Program-made: the position numbers and the translations under genes
Notes under the pieces: model-generated
What the model saw: the letters and a program-made list of their open reading frames with translations, nothing else
Told to the model about the DNA's origin: nothing
The model's database searches: none
Part shown: positions 1 through 8,153 of the stretch, in pieces
Position numbering within the stretch: position 1 is the first letter of the stretch
Layout of the letters: every line of letters starts with the position of its first letter
NCBI RefSeq assembly: GCF_000243095.1
Contig: NZ_AHJE01000100.1
Span: forward strand, 1-52,350
Origin: Cupriavidus basilensis OR16
GTDB taxonomy: Bacteria > Pseudomonadota > Gammaproteobacteria > Burkholderiales > Burkholderiaceae
Reading direction: 5' to 3'
Length of the DNA: 52,350 bases

Positions 1-433
1 GGGCCGTCCGCCGACTCCTCGCGCGTGGTCAACAAGATCGACCTCGGCGCCCACTGGTCGGCGAGCACCACCTTCGGCACCGATCGCCCGCACGTGGTAG
101 CCGCCATCGGCCCGAACCCCGCCCGAGGTATGGATCTCCGCGCGCACCGGCGCCGGCATCGACCTGCTGCGCGGCCAGCTGCTGCGGCTGGTGGGCTGGC
201 AATCGGGCAACGAAGGCACCTTCCTCGCGCGCGAGCGGCACCTCACCGCGCTGCGCAACGCGCAATCGCACCTGGACCTGGCCGAAGAACGCGCCGCGCA
301 GCAAGCACAGGCGCTGGACCTGTTCGCGGAAGAACTGCGCCTGGCGCAGGACCATCTCAACAGCATCACCGGCGAGTTCAGCAGCGATGACCTGCTGGGG
401 ACGATTTTTACGCGGTTTTGTATTGGGAAGTAA
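1..433 (+). pseudogene. mnmE: mnmE (tRNA modification GTPase) 3' fragment, frameshifted
   Basis: This is the 3' end of mnmE, whose product with MnmG modifies the wobble uridine of certain tRNAs. The sequence shows a G4-like NKID motif near 31-42 in one frame, then in the next frame (from 125) the ISARTGAGI G5-region motif and the complete C-terminal helical end, finishing in the characteristic FCIGK just before TAA at 431-433. The two parts are in different frames, and a TAG at 98-100 closes the second frame upstream, so the piece cannot be translated as one protein as given. The 5' part lies outside the window. Since MnmE is widely conserved, an intact copy probably exists elsewhere; that is inference. 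A sequencing error in 46-124 would be the alternative. Confidence 0.8.
342..433 (+). repeat. Left copy of mnmE 3'-end direct repeat (att-like)
   Basis: These 92 bases recur with roughly 90% identity at 1982-2074. The last 18 bases of the gene (416-433) match 14 of 18 at 2057-2074. The final 18 bases of mnmE/trmE are the known attachment site of SGI1-family integrative elements, so the pair is read as attL/attR-like ends. The orientation is direct. Confidence 0.6.
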
Positions 434-589
434 TCGAATAGCAAGGCTTGCCAAGTGACGCCAATGATGGGCCGCCAAACCCTAGACCAACTAGGCTATG
501 CATCGTGAGAAACCGCGACTACGCTAGCGGATAGCCTGAGCATGCCAAAACCATCAAACGCTTCAATCTATCTCTCCAAGACCGCTTGC

Positions 590-754
590 TCATGACCCCG
601 AGAACATTCTCTCTATCCAATCCTTGGCTTCCATTCCCAGGAAATACAAAGCGAGGCCAATTATGATGGAGGGAAGATACCCGGCTATCATTCCCACACA
701 AATCTCAAATAGGAAATAAATCAGGGATCCGGTGACTTTCTTTAGTTTTTCCAA
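590..754 (-). CDS. Small membrane protein, 54 aa, TTG start (candidate)
   Basis: The reading frame opens with TTG at 754, six bases downstream of a GGGAG Shine-Dalgarno sequence, and ends with TGA at 590. The product begins with a lysine-rich amphipathic stretch and then has one long hydrophobic run of about 25-30 residues containing the segments GMIAGYLP and IIIGLALYFLGM, so it is predicted to sit in the inner membrane. It ends with a short acidic/amphipathic tail. No family is recognised. It lies in the AT-rich segment between the two mnmE 3' ends, on the same strand as the larger membrane protein at 1010-1549. The non-ATG start and short length keep the call tentative. Confidence 0.4.
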   Translation of the reverse strand: MEKLKKVTGSLIYFLFEICVGMIAGYLPSIIIGLALYFLGMEAKDWIERMFSGS

Positions 755-1009
755 GGGAATCTCCCAAAGAGCAGACGAGACTAAACGGCAGTCTCGCTGA
801 CACTTTACTACCGTTACCTCCGGTTAATATGGCGAAACACGACGCTGACGAAATGGTATGCCGACATATACGGCATACTCGCAACCAATGCGAGGGTTAA
901 CCTTCCTCCAACACCATCCCACCCCATACAGCGGCGGGAAACACCACACCATCGGTTTCATTCATTTCCCTGCAGACATAGCTGGCATGGCTGATCGACC
1001 CCAGATCGA

Positions 1010-1549
1010 TCAGTTCTTGATAAATCTGAGAAATATGGAGAAGAGGGTCACAAGAAGAAGTGTGCAGAAAAACATGGAAATGACCTGCGCCATCAAGACT
1101 CCGCAGAGTGAGTAAATGCGAGTCACATTTTCCATGGTTGCACTTAGAGCCTCCACGGCAATCAAGATCGAGTACAACCAAACCACAAACATGACGACAG
1201 GCGAATCAATAAACAAAAGTAATACGCCTGAAACAATACCGGAAAACAGAGTGGCGGCTGCCAGAAGATTAAATAGATCCCCCTTGCCGTCCCAGCGAGC
1301 GCCGCGCCGAACCCACCAATTGAGAATTGCGTAGATTAGGATAAAAGCAGCCCACGATGCAACCATGCCTGCGCCAATAGTTACTGGAAGAGGGAAATGT
1401 TCTGCGTCGACCATCCCGTTCTCTGCGAGGGACAATCCAGTTAAAAATCCAATCATGGTCACAGCAAGCACTGATTTCCACCTGGGGAAACTAAAACACT
1501 GGATTGGCAGTTTACGAAGCAGAACCAAGCCGAAAGAATGGCGGATCAT
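1010..1549 (-). CDS. Yip1-like multi-pass membrane protein
   Basis: The product has 179 residues with about four or five hydrophobic segments and a central cytoplasmic-type turn containing ARWDGKGDLFNLL. That arrangement resembles Yip1-family bacterial membrane proteins, where a G-G/K-G turn precedes a conserved helix; the match is by eye. The start at 1549 is supported by a GGAGG motif seven bases upstream (complement of 1557-1561). It lies in an AT-rich island between mnmE fragments, and codon usage is visibly less GC-rich than in the genes from 2099 onward, which suggests acquisition by transfer. Its role is unknown. An overlapping 63-residue frame at 1512-1703 has no support. Confidence 0.6.
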   Translation of the reverse strand: MIRHSFGLVLLRKLPIQCFSFPRWKSVLAVTMIGFLTGLSLAENGMVDAEHFPLPVTIGAGMVASWAAFILIYAILNWWVRRGARWDGKGDLFNLLAAATLFSGIVSGVLLLFIDSPVVMFVVWLYSILIAVEALSATMENVTRIYSLCGVLMAQVISMFFCTLLLVTLFSIFLRFIKN

Positions 1550-1965
1550 TTTTAAACCTCCGATAGTTGAAAATCAAGGATCCGGCAGCAACTGCTTGAA
1601 ATATGCGCAAGCAATTGAGCCTGATTTCACTTCCATCCCGGCCTGAAGCGTTGCTCCTGAATGTGAGATTCATAGCGTTTTCCTCCGCAGGGACCATAAC
1701 CAATACCGAGCAATAAATCTGCGTGTTAGGCCTGTTGGAGTAAGCGCTTATCGTCGGATAACCTAGCGCTCAGATAATAAATGAGAATCGCACTTATTAA
1801 CGTTGGGAATTTTCTGATCTTTGGCGTGGAATCGTCCGTATCGGTCTGACGAAACGGGCGGCGTGGGAATCGGTGTCGAGAGCGCCGGGAAGCCGTGGGC
1901 CGCGCCGACCCATCGACGACCACCTCTCCGGCCACCTGCGCCCGGGCTCGCTGACCTTGCGTTCG
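1550..1965. other. AT-rich stretch without a supported gene
   Basis: Between the Yip1-like gene and the second mnmE fragment I see no frame with a ribosome binding site or recognisable protein. The composition moves from AT-rich back to GC-rich near 1850, which marks the right edge of the inserted segment. Confidence 0.5.
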
Positions 1966-2074
1966 GTCAACAAGATTGACGTGGCGCAGGACCATCTCAA
2001 CGGCATCACCGGCGAGTTCAGCAGCGATGACCTGCCGGGGACGCTTTCTTACGCGGTTTTGTACCGGCAAGTAG
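1966..2074 (+). pseudogene. Second mnmE 3' fragment, internally deleted
   Basis: A VNKID-coding stretch at 1966-1980 is joined directly to the AQDHLNGITGEFSSDDL C-terminal segment, so about 300 bases present in the first copy (43-341) are missing here. One extra base in the following ACGCTTTCTTACG shifts the end out of frame and the FCIGK ending is lost. The fragment is about 90% identical to the first copy over 1982-2074. It cannot make a functional GTPase and is best read as the right boundary of an integrated segment or as the scar of repeated integration. Confidence 0.75.
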
Positions 2075-2098
2075 ACCGGCTTCAGGCCTACTTCCGGC

Positions 2099-2932
2099 CT
2101 ACTTCACCAACATGCAGATCCGCGTCTGCAACTGCGCGGGCGGCGTGGTGCGAGGATCGTTCATGTACTGCTCGAACATGGGAAAGTCCGCCGGCACGAC
2201 CCCGCTGTTCGGCAGCCATTCCGAGAACATCCAGTTATAGGCCTTGCCCATCTCGTTGTAGGGGCCGGTGTAAGTCAGTATCGCGCAGCGGCCCGCCGGG
2301 ATTTCGAATCGCTCCAGTTCCTCGCCCAGGTCGGCATCCGGCGCAACCGGCATGCCGGCCAGCGATCGCAATTGCTCCGTCTGCACCTGCTCGGGGTCGC
2401 CAAAGTACACGCCAAAGCCGATGGCGTCCGGGCTGGCGAGGCCCCGGCTGGCCGCCAGCATGAACACGCGGGTGAATACCGGGCCGATTTCCTGATAGCT
2501 GCCACGATGGGGCAGCGTGGCCAGAACGGTGCCGGGAAGGGTTTCGATCGTGATGGGATACATGGCTAGCTCCTGAGGGTTGAAGGGACCGGAGCGGGCT
2601 GCGCGATAGCGCCCCGGCGGTATGCCGAAGGCCGCGCCAAATGCCCGGTTGAAGGCTGCGTCCGACTCGTAGCCGGCGCGCAGCGCCACATCACGCAATG
2701 AAGTTTCGGTACCCGCCAGCGCGATTGCCGCACGGTGCATGCGCAGGCGTTGTACCGTGGCGTTCACCGTTTCCCCGATCATCGCGCGATAGACGCGATG
2801 GAAGTGATACGGTGACAGGCAGGCCAGGTCGGCCAGTTGGTACAGCTCCGGATCGGCGTCGGGGTGGCTTGCCAGCCACCGCAGGACGGGTTCCATGCGT
2901 TGGGCGTACTGGATTCGGGTTTCGGGCTTCAT
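2099..2932 (-). CDS. AraC-family regulator with GyrI-like effector domain
   Basis: This 277-residue protein combines an N-terminal AraC/XylS DNA-binding domain (two helix-turn-helix units in residues 10-110, with LADLACLSPYHFHRVYRAM and DVALRAGYESDAAFNRAFGAAFG) with a C-terminal GyrI-like/SHV small-molecule-binding domain (about 120-277, beginning at IETLPGTVLATLPHRGSY and including YTGPYNEM). This is the Rob/SbmC-type architecture, in which binding of a cationic or planar compound modulates DNA binding. The gene stands alone, starting 24 bases beyond the mnmE fragment on the opposite strand. The ligand cannot be predicted from sequence. Confidence 0.88.
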   Translation of the reverse strand: MKPETRIQYAQRMEPVLRWLASHPDADPELYQLADLACLSPYHFHRVYRAMIGETVNATVQRLRMHRAAIALAGTETSLRDVALRAGYESDAAFNRAFGAAFGIPPGRYRAARSGPFNPQELAMYPITIETLPGTVLATLPHRGSYQEIGPVFTRVFMLAASRGLASPDAIGFGVYFGDPEQVQTEQLRSLAGMPVAPDADLGEELERFEIPAGRCAILTYTGPYNEMGKAYNWMFSEWLPNSGVVPADFPMFEQYMNDPRTTPPAQLQTRICMLVK

Positions 2933-3335
2933 GTGGTCTCCATGGCGTGCAATCTACCGGCAGCCGGTTTGCAGATTTTGCGGTTTTTTCTGGCTCCGTT
3001 GTTGGCAAAGTGCAGATAAGCGCATGCGGGTCGATGTCGGCGATCTGCGGCGCACAAACTGGCCAGCCCTCCCTCCAATGAGCGCGCACACCCTCCTATA
3101 CTGAAATCCCACCCCCGTCTCGCCCCGGCGCTGGTCCACGCGGCTGCCAGCGCGCGGGCCATCGCAAAAGTGCCGCGCGGCAAGCAAAGCAAGCACTGGA
3201 AGCACAGGAAGCAGGGGCCTGAATCCCGAACCGGCATCGACGCCAGGCGTGTAGCGTGCGGCGAGGATGTACGCGGGGGTTCACACGAGGATTCACGCGG
3301 GCTCCTGTCCATGCAAGACCGGCAAGGAGATCATC
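2933..3335. promoter_or_regulatory. Intergenic region between divergent genes
   Basis: This 400-base interval separates the divergent AraC/GyrI-type regulator and DUF2383 gene and must hold both promoters. I see no convincing -35/-10 pair or palindrome. The only clear signal is the AAGGAG ribosome binding site at 3324-3329 for the downstream gene. Confidence 0.4.
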
Positions 3336-3788
3336 ATGACCAACGCGCAAGGACAAATCGTCGGCACCCTGAACCACCTGATCGAGGTCGGCAAGGACGG
3401 CGAGCTCAGTTGCACAACCGGCGCCCGTGAAGTGCATAACCCCGAGATACGCGCCATCCTGACGGGCACGGCGGAATCGTGCCGCGCTTCGGTGATGGAG
3501 TTGCAGGCACTGGTGACATCGCTGGGCGCGGAGCCGCGGGATCGCGGCAGCATGGGCGGCACGCTGCATCGCGGCTGGATGGAAGTGTTGCACGTGATCG
3601 CGCCGCACAACGACGATGCGGTGCTGCAACTCTGCGAACGCGATGAGGAAACGGCGAAACGGGAATACCAGTCAGCGCTGATGAAGGACATGCCACCCGA
3701 GATCCGCGCGGTGGTGCAGCGCCAGTACGAGGGCATCCAGTGGCATCACGATCGCATCCACGCCATGCGCGGGATGCAGATTCATTGA
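3336..3788 (+). CDS. DUF2383 (PA2169-type) four-helix-bundle protein
   Basis: The 150-residue product has the helical, ferritin-like pattern of PF09537 (DUF2383/PA2169 family): LNHLIEVGKDGE near the N-terminus, repeated acidic helices (NPEIRAILTGTAESCRASVMELQ, split here by eye), and a terminal helix with RQYEGIQWHHDRIHAMR. The ATG at 3336 is chosen over the earlier in-frame ATG at 3267 because AAGGAG lies just upstream and the family begins close to this position. Proteins of this family are linked to stress or envelope functions in other bacteria, but no activity is established. It is monocistronic here. Confidence 0.8.
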   Translation: MTNAQGQIVGTLNHLIEVGKDGELSCTTGAREVHNPEIRAILTGTAESCRASVMELQALVTSLGAEPRDRGSMGGTLHRGWMEVLHVIAPHNDDAVLQLCERDEETAKREYQSALMKDMPPEIRAVVQRQYEGIQWHHDRIHAMRGMQIH

Positions 3789-3862
3789 GGCTTCGATACG
3801 TTGATCGCTTGCCATCCTCTGCGATAAGCAGCCAAGACCGGCTGCCTGACCAACGCCAGGAA

Positions 3863-3891
3863 GACGCCTGATGGACGCCTGATGGACGCCT
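3863..3891. repeat. 11-bp tandem repeat (GACGCCTGATG, 2.6 copies)
   Basis: The unit GACGCCTGATG is repeated at 3863-3873 and 3874-3884 and continues with seven more matching bases to 3891. It ends at the stop codon of the methyltransferase gene, so it affects only the 3' flank. The unit length matches the 11-bp tandem duplication that breaks the efflux channel gene at 42370-42391. Confidence 0.85.
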
Positions 3892-4567
3892 ACCAGACGA
3901 ACGGCACCAGCCGGTACCTCACCCGGGCCGCATAGGCCGCGTAGCCCGCAAGGCCGCGGTGCAGCTCGCGGTCTTCCATTGCCGTGCGAAACACAATGGC
4001 GCCAACGAGCACCAGCGATGCGGCAACGCCCCACCAGGAGCCGAGCATCAGCGCATTGGCCGGCAGGAACACCAGCATGGTGGCGTAGAGCGGGTGGCGG
4101 ACCACGGCGTAGGGGCCGCTCGACACCACCCGGTGCCCGCGCTCGGCCTGGATCCTGACCACGGCCGCGAGAAAGGTGTTTTCATGGAACACGCGATCGA
4201 CCGCGACGTATGACAGCACCAGCAGCACCGCGCCCAGGCACTGCAGCCAGAGCGGCATCGCGGACCAGTGAAAGCGCACCGCATCCAGGCCCATCAGCAC
4301 CATCCAGGCAATCCACGCCACCACCACGCACGGCAGCAGAATCTTGTCCCAGAACGGCTGGCCAGGTTGCAGCGGCATTTTCATGCGCTCGGCGAGCAGC
4401 GCCGGATCGTGCCGCGCCAGGCGCAGCGTAATCCAGTAGCCGCCGCCAAAAAACAGGATGAGATAGGCCCAGGCTGCCGGCCAGGCCAGCGTGCCCGCGG
4501 CGCCAAACAGCAAGGCCGCAAAAAGCAGGCCCTCCGCCGCTAGCGTGATTCCGACCTTGAAACCCAT
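3890..4567 (-). CDS. Isoprenylcysteine carboxyl methyltransferase-family membrane protein
   Basis: The 225-residue integral membrane protein has about five transmembrane helices and the C-terminal signature of the ICMT/PEMT superfamily: VVSSGPYAVVRHPLYATML followed by EDRELHRGLAGYAAYAARVRYRLVPFVW, which contains the RHPxY and E-x-x-L motifs that bind S-adenosylmethionine and the acceptor. The start at 4567 has an AGGAGG motif close upstream. The bacterial members methylate lipids or small isoprenoid-like substrates, mostly unproven, so the substrate is open. It is transcribed alone toward the DUF2383 gene. Confidence 0.85.
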   Translation of the reverse strand: MGFKVGITLAAEGLLFAALLFGAAGTLAWPAAWAYLILFFGGGYWITLRLARHDPALLAERMKMPLQPGQPFWDKILLPCVVVAWIAWMVLMGLDAVRFHWSAMPLWLQCLGAVLLVLSYVAVDRVFHENTFLAAVVRIQAERGHRVVSSGPYAVVRHPLYATMLVFLPANALMLGSWWGVAASLVLVGAIVFRTAMEDRELHRGLAGYAAYAARVRYRLVPFVW

Positions 4568-4816
4568 GGCGCCTGCCTCCTTGCCGCCGAACCGGTAGCC
4601 GCGCGTTCGTCATGCCAACACGTTAGCACGCGCTTGGTTAGCACACTTGGTATGCCGGCGCACAGAGCGCGGGCGCGAGGCGGGCTAGATTCATGCCGCA
4701 TGCCCATCGGCCGCGCGCGGCCACCGCGACGCCGCAGAGCGTCCTGGCGAGGCGGCAAGCGGAGGAGTCGTGGCGGAGCATCGCGCCTCCCGGCACTTTG
4801 AGTGGGGTAATGAACA

Positions 4817-5992
4817 ATGAGCCGTCGCGTTCTAGAGCTGACCGGGCTTCGCTGTGTCGCGGTAATGCTGGTGGTCATCAGCCATGCGGAACACATGGCC
4901 AAGGGGGGGTACACGGGATTCCTCGCGCCACTGCGGTATTTCGCGAACGGCGGCGTCGGCGTGTTCATCTCGTTCGTGCTGAGCGGCTTCCTGATTACGG
5001 AGTTGCTGCAGGCCGAGTGGCGGGCCTGCGGCTCCATCAAGCTGATGCGCTTCTATGGCCGCCGCGCGCTGCGCATCTGGCCGGCTTTCTATGTCTATCT
5101 CATCGCCCTGGGCCTGTTTGGCATCGCCGGGCTGATCGACGTCGACGCGCGGCAGATCCTGTTTGCGGCGGTGCACCTCTGGAATTACTCGGAGATGCTT
5201 GGCCTGGGCAACGTCAACATGGCGCATCCCGTCGGCGCATGGCTGCTCGGCCATTTCTGGACGCTGGCGCTGGACGAGCAGTTCTACTGGCTGTGGCCGC
5301 CGATCCTGGTCGTGCTGCTGCGCGGCAAGGATCCGCGGTGGTTGTTGCTGGTGATCTTGCTGATGCCGCTGGTCAGGGTGCTTTGCTATTTCGCGACGCC
5401 TTCGTTGCGCGGGCAACTGGGGTTGATGCTGCACACGGGCGTGGACCCGGTGCTGATGGGCTGCTATATCGCGCTGGACCGCGAGCGCCTGAAGACAGCG
5501 CTGAACGCGCGCTTCGCCGGCACGTTCGCGCTCCCGGCGCTGATTCTGGTACTGCTGCTTGGCCTGCCGCTCGTCGGCATCCTGGCCGGCGGCATCTGGA
5601 CGGCGACCTATGGCCCGGTGGCGCTGGCGGCGGCGGTCGGCCTGCTGATCCTTGCCGTGGTGGAGCGGCCGGAGCTGTGGATATCGCGCCTGCTCAGGAG
5701 CAAGGCCTTTGTGTTCATCGGCACGATCTCGTTCAGCTTGTACGTGTGGCAGCAGTTGTTTACCAGCGCGGCATCGCCGCTGGCGCTGCGCTTCCCCTAT
5801 TGCATCCTGGAGGCGCTGGCGGCCGCGGCGCTGAGCTACACGCTGGTCGAAGCGCCTTTCCTGCGGCTCAGAAGCTGGCTCAGCAAGCGGGCGCAGGCGG
5901 CAACCCTGGCGGCGGCGGGCGAGGAGGGCAGCGCGCTTGCGCGCAGCGGCGAAGCCGAACCGCTCCAGGACTTGCCGCAACAAGCCTTGTGA
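4817..5992 (+). CDS. Acyltransferase 3 (OafA-like) membrane protein
   Basis: The 391-residue protein belongs to the acyltransferase-3 family (PF01757), multi-pass inner-membrane enzymes that transfer acetyl or other acyl groups to extracytoplasmic glycans. Visible hallmarks are the N-terminal LTGLRCVAVMLVVISHAEHM with the catalytic-type H, the GVGVFISFVLSGFLIT segment, the FYGRRALRIWPAFYVYL motif and the L-DEQFYWLWPPIL motif. About ten hydrophobic segments follow. The C-terminus is a polar, alanine/glutamate-rich tail. It is followed 139 bases later by a second, broken acyltransferase gene on the same strand, suggesting a duplicated pair. The acceptor glycan is unknown. Confidence 0.9.
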   Translation: MSRRVLELTGLRCVAVMLVVISHAEHMAKGGYTGFLAPLRYFANGGVGVFISFVLSGFLITELLQAEWRACGSIKLMRFYGRRALRIWPAFYVYLIALGLFGIAGLIDVDARQILFAAVHLWNYSEMLGLGNVNMAHPVGAWLLGHFWTLALDEQFYWLWPPILVVLLRGKDPRWLLLVILLMPLVRVLCYFATPSLRGQLGLMLHTGVDPVLMGCYIALDRERLKTALNARFAGTFALPALILVLLLGLPLVGILAGGIWTATYGPVALAAAVGLLILAVVERPELWISRLLRSKAFVFIGTISFSLYVWQQLFTSAASPLALRFPYCILEALAAAALSYTLVEAPFLRLRSWLSKRAQAATLAAAGEEGSALARSGEAEPLQDLPQQAL

Positions 5993-6131
5993 GCGGGCGT
6001 TGCGCCGCGCTGGCCTGTGTTGGCTGCCACACCAACGCGGACCAGGCCGCGCGGTACTTTGTGAAATTGCACCACGGCAGTCCGGAGGGCCCGCCCGCGC
6101 GGGGCGTGCCCATCCCAGGCAGGGAGTCAAC

Positions 6132-7255
6132 ATGAACCGAGACGGTACCCACGTTTCCGCGCTCGACGGTGTGCGGGGCCTGGCGGTCCTGATCGTCATG
6201 CTCTATCACTTTGCCCACGTGGGCCTGGTGTCGGACCTGCCGCTTGACCGGGTGTTCTACCAGCTGTCGATGACGGGATGGATCGGCGTGGATATCTTCT
6301 TTGCGCTGTCGGGATTCCTGATCACGGGCATCCTGCTGCGTACCAAGGGCGCGCCCAATTACCTGCGCGCCTTCTACGGGCGCCGCGTGCTGCGCATCTT
6401 TCCGCTGTACTACGTCTACCTGGCCGTGCTGTTCCTGCTGCTGTTCCCGCTGATCTCGCACCGGGTCGGCGACAGCGAGCAGGCCAAGCTGGAGGCGGTG
6501 CAGGCCAGCTGGCCGTGGTTCTTGCTGTACCTGTCCAACCTCAAGCAGGCACTGACCGGCACGTTCTTTGGCGCGGGCGCTGGGCATTTGTGGTCGCTTG
6601 CCATCGAGGAGCAGTTCTACGCCGTGTGGCCGTTGCTGGTGCTGCTGCTGCCGTTGGCCGCCATGCGCCGGCTGTGCTTCGTGCTGCTGGCGGGTACGCT
6701 GGCGGTGCGCGTCGGCATGGCCATGCTTTGCGCTTCAAGCCCTGGCTGGTGAAGGCGGCGCCGTTGGCGCTGCTGGTGCTGGTCGGCTGCCTCGCGGCCA
6801 TGGGTTCGCGGCTGGAATCCAGCCCGCTGATCTATACCGTGGGCTTCTCGGTCGTTGCCGTGGTGGCGGTGGGCCTGGTCTACGCCGCCTGCGCCACGGA
6901 CCGGCACGCCGTGTTCAGCAACCGGTACCTGGTGTTCCTGGGCAAGTACAGCTATGCGCTTTACGTGTTCCACCCGATCATCCGCGTGGCGGCGGCCAGG
7001 GCGTTCGGCGAGCCACGCCTGCTGTTCGGCAGCCAGATCCCGTGGCAACTGGGCTTTTCGGCGGCGTGCCTGTGCGCCTCCATCGCGGCGGCCTTGCTGA
7101 GCTGGCACCTGATCGAAAAACGCTTCCTGGCGCTGAAGGATGCGCTATTCCCCACCCGGGTTCCCACCCCGGCACCGCCCCCGCCAGCGGCCGCCTTGCC
7201 GCCTCGGGACGCCTTTGGCGCCGACCCCGCCAGGCGGGGACGCCCCATCATCTAG
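6132..7255 (+). pseudogene. Second acyltransferase 3 gene, internal deletion and frameshift
   Basis: The 5' frame from ATG 6132 encodes a typical acyltransferase-3 N-terminus (LDGVRGLAVLIVMLYHFAHVG, GVDIFFALSGFLITGILLR, FYGRRVLRIFPLYYVYL, IEEQFYAVWP) but stops at 6750-6752. The next frame, readable from about 6730, continues with hydrophobic helices and GKYSYALYVFHPIIR to a stop at 7255. Compared with the intact neighbour at 4817-5992, roughly 40 residues between the EQFY motif region and the C-terminal helices appear missing at the junction near 6720-6745, together with the change of frame. The gene is therefore probably a pseudogene, unless the deletion is an assembly artefact. Confidence 0.75.
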
Positions 7256-7372
7256 GAATGCCGATCCGCGGCGGCGGCGGCCTGGCCTTGCCGGGCCGCG
7301 TGCCCGCCGATGAATCGCATGCGGGCACGGGCAACCGCTACAATGGGCCGTTTCAGCGAACGAGCCCCTGCC

Positions 7373-7786
7373 ATGACCGATCATCCCCGCTTTACCCTCA
7401 ATCGCTCGCTCGTCGTATTGGTGCCGCAGCAGCCTTTCTTCGAATGGATCATGGCCGTGGATATCGACCCGGTAGCCACGCTGACCCTTGAGCATGTGCG
7501 CGAGGACCAGAGCGTGTTCCTGGTGCCGGACGATGTCTCGACCACGCCGGAAGCGCTGCAGTGGGTGGAACAGCGCTGGCGCGCCTTCTTCGAATTCATG
7601 CTGGGGGAGTGGTTCGACGAAAGCTTGTGGCCGCAAACGCTGACGCTGCAGCAGTTCCGTGAGTGGTTTACCGTGCAGCACCACTCGATGGTGTTCGACA
7701 TGGCGCCGGACACCCCGGTCGAGCATGAGGACTGGGAAGAGGACGAAGACGACGACGACGAAACCGGGCTGCGGCACCTTCACTGA
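7373..7786 (+). CDS. Conserved hypothetical protein, 137 aa, acidic tail
   Basis: The product has no recognised domain. It begins MTDHPRFTLNRSLVVLVPQQ, has a tryptophan-rich central part (WVEQRWRAFFEFMLGEW) and ends in a run of Asp/Glu residues followed by TGLRHLH. It is probably soluble and cytoplasmic. The composition is normal for the host, and proteins of this look occur widely among Burkholderiales as short conserved hypotheticals; that is recollection, not a search. An in-frame ATG at 7310 lies upstream, but the later ATG fits the conserved-looking start better. Confidence 0.65.
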   Translation: MTDHPRFTLNRSLVVLVPQQPFFEWIMAVDIDPVATLTLEHVREDQSVFLVPDDVSTTPEALQWVEQRWRAFFEFMLGEWFDESLWPQTLTLQQFREWFTVQHHSMVFDMAPDTPVEHEDWEEDEDDDDETGLRHLH

Positions 7787-7848
7787 TCGCTGCTCGCCGA
7801 TCGCGGCATGATGCGAGGCGGCCCGGCAGCCCCGTGACAAGCCAGCCT

Positions 7849-7878
7849 TACGCCACGCCACGCTACGCCACGCCACTC
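7849..7878. repeat. 15-bp tandem duplication (TACGCCACGCCACNC)
   Basis: Two adjacent 15-base units at 7849-7863 and 7864-7878 differ at one position. They lie in the intergenic region before the DnaA-box-like cluster. Confidence 0.75.
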
Positions 7879-7934
7879 GCCATGAAGTGCTTGCGCATGC
7901 CCACCTGCATCTCCACACCGCACCCCGCCCAGGC

Positions 7935-7989
7935 TGTGGACAAGTCTGTGGAGAAGACCGAACAACCCTGTGGGCAAAGCTGTGGGCAA
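7935..7989. repeat. Cluster of four DnaA-box-like 9-mers
   Basis: Four direct 9-mers of the form TGTGGNNAA occur at 7935-7943, 7947-7955, 7969-7977 and 7981-7989. The first two differ from the DnaA consensus (read as TGTGGATAA on this strand) at one position and the last two at two positions. A T-rich run follows at 7990-7995. They lie in a 367-base intergenic space. DnaA-box clusters mark oriC, datA-like sites or DnaA-regulated promoters. The location near mnmE sequence, which is often close to oriC in bacteria, is suggestive, but dnaA, dnaN and rpmH are not in this window. Confidence 0.4.
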
Positions 7990-8153
7990 CTTTTTTGGCG
8001 AGCCCCTCCCGAGCGCCTGAACTGGCACCGCCAGGCCTTGCCACAGGCGGGCTGGCCGCCCGGCCGAGCGTGCCGCACGCAGCGCCGCGCGCGCGATGCG
8101 CGCGGCCGGTGCCTGCCAGCGCAATGGCCAATTTCTATTGCAGGAAACCCCGG

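Noticed and set aside
1512..1703. 63-residue frame overlapping the Yip1-like gene start
   Set aside because: It shares bases with a gene having a strong ribosome binding site and shows no family motif.
4832..6199. 455-codon frame antisense to the acyltransferase genes
   Set aside because: The predicted protein is Arg/Gln-rich, with no motif, and lies opposite a clearly real family member.
7935..7989. CRISPR-like array
   Set aside because: The units are nine bases with short, irregular spacing, and no cas genes are near.
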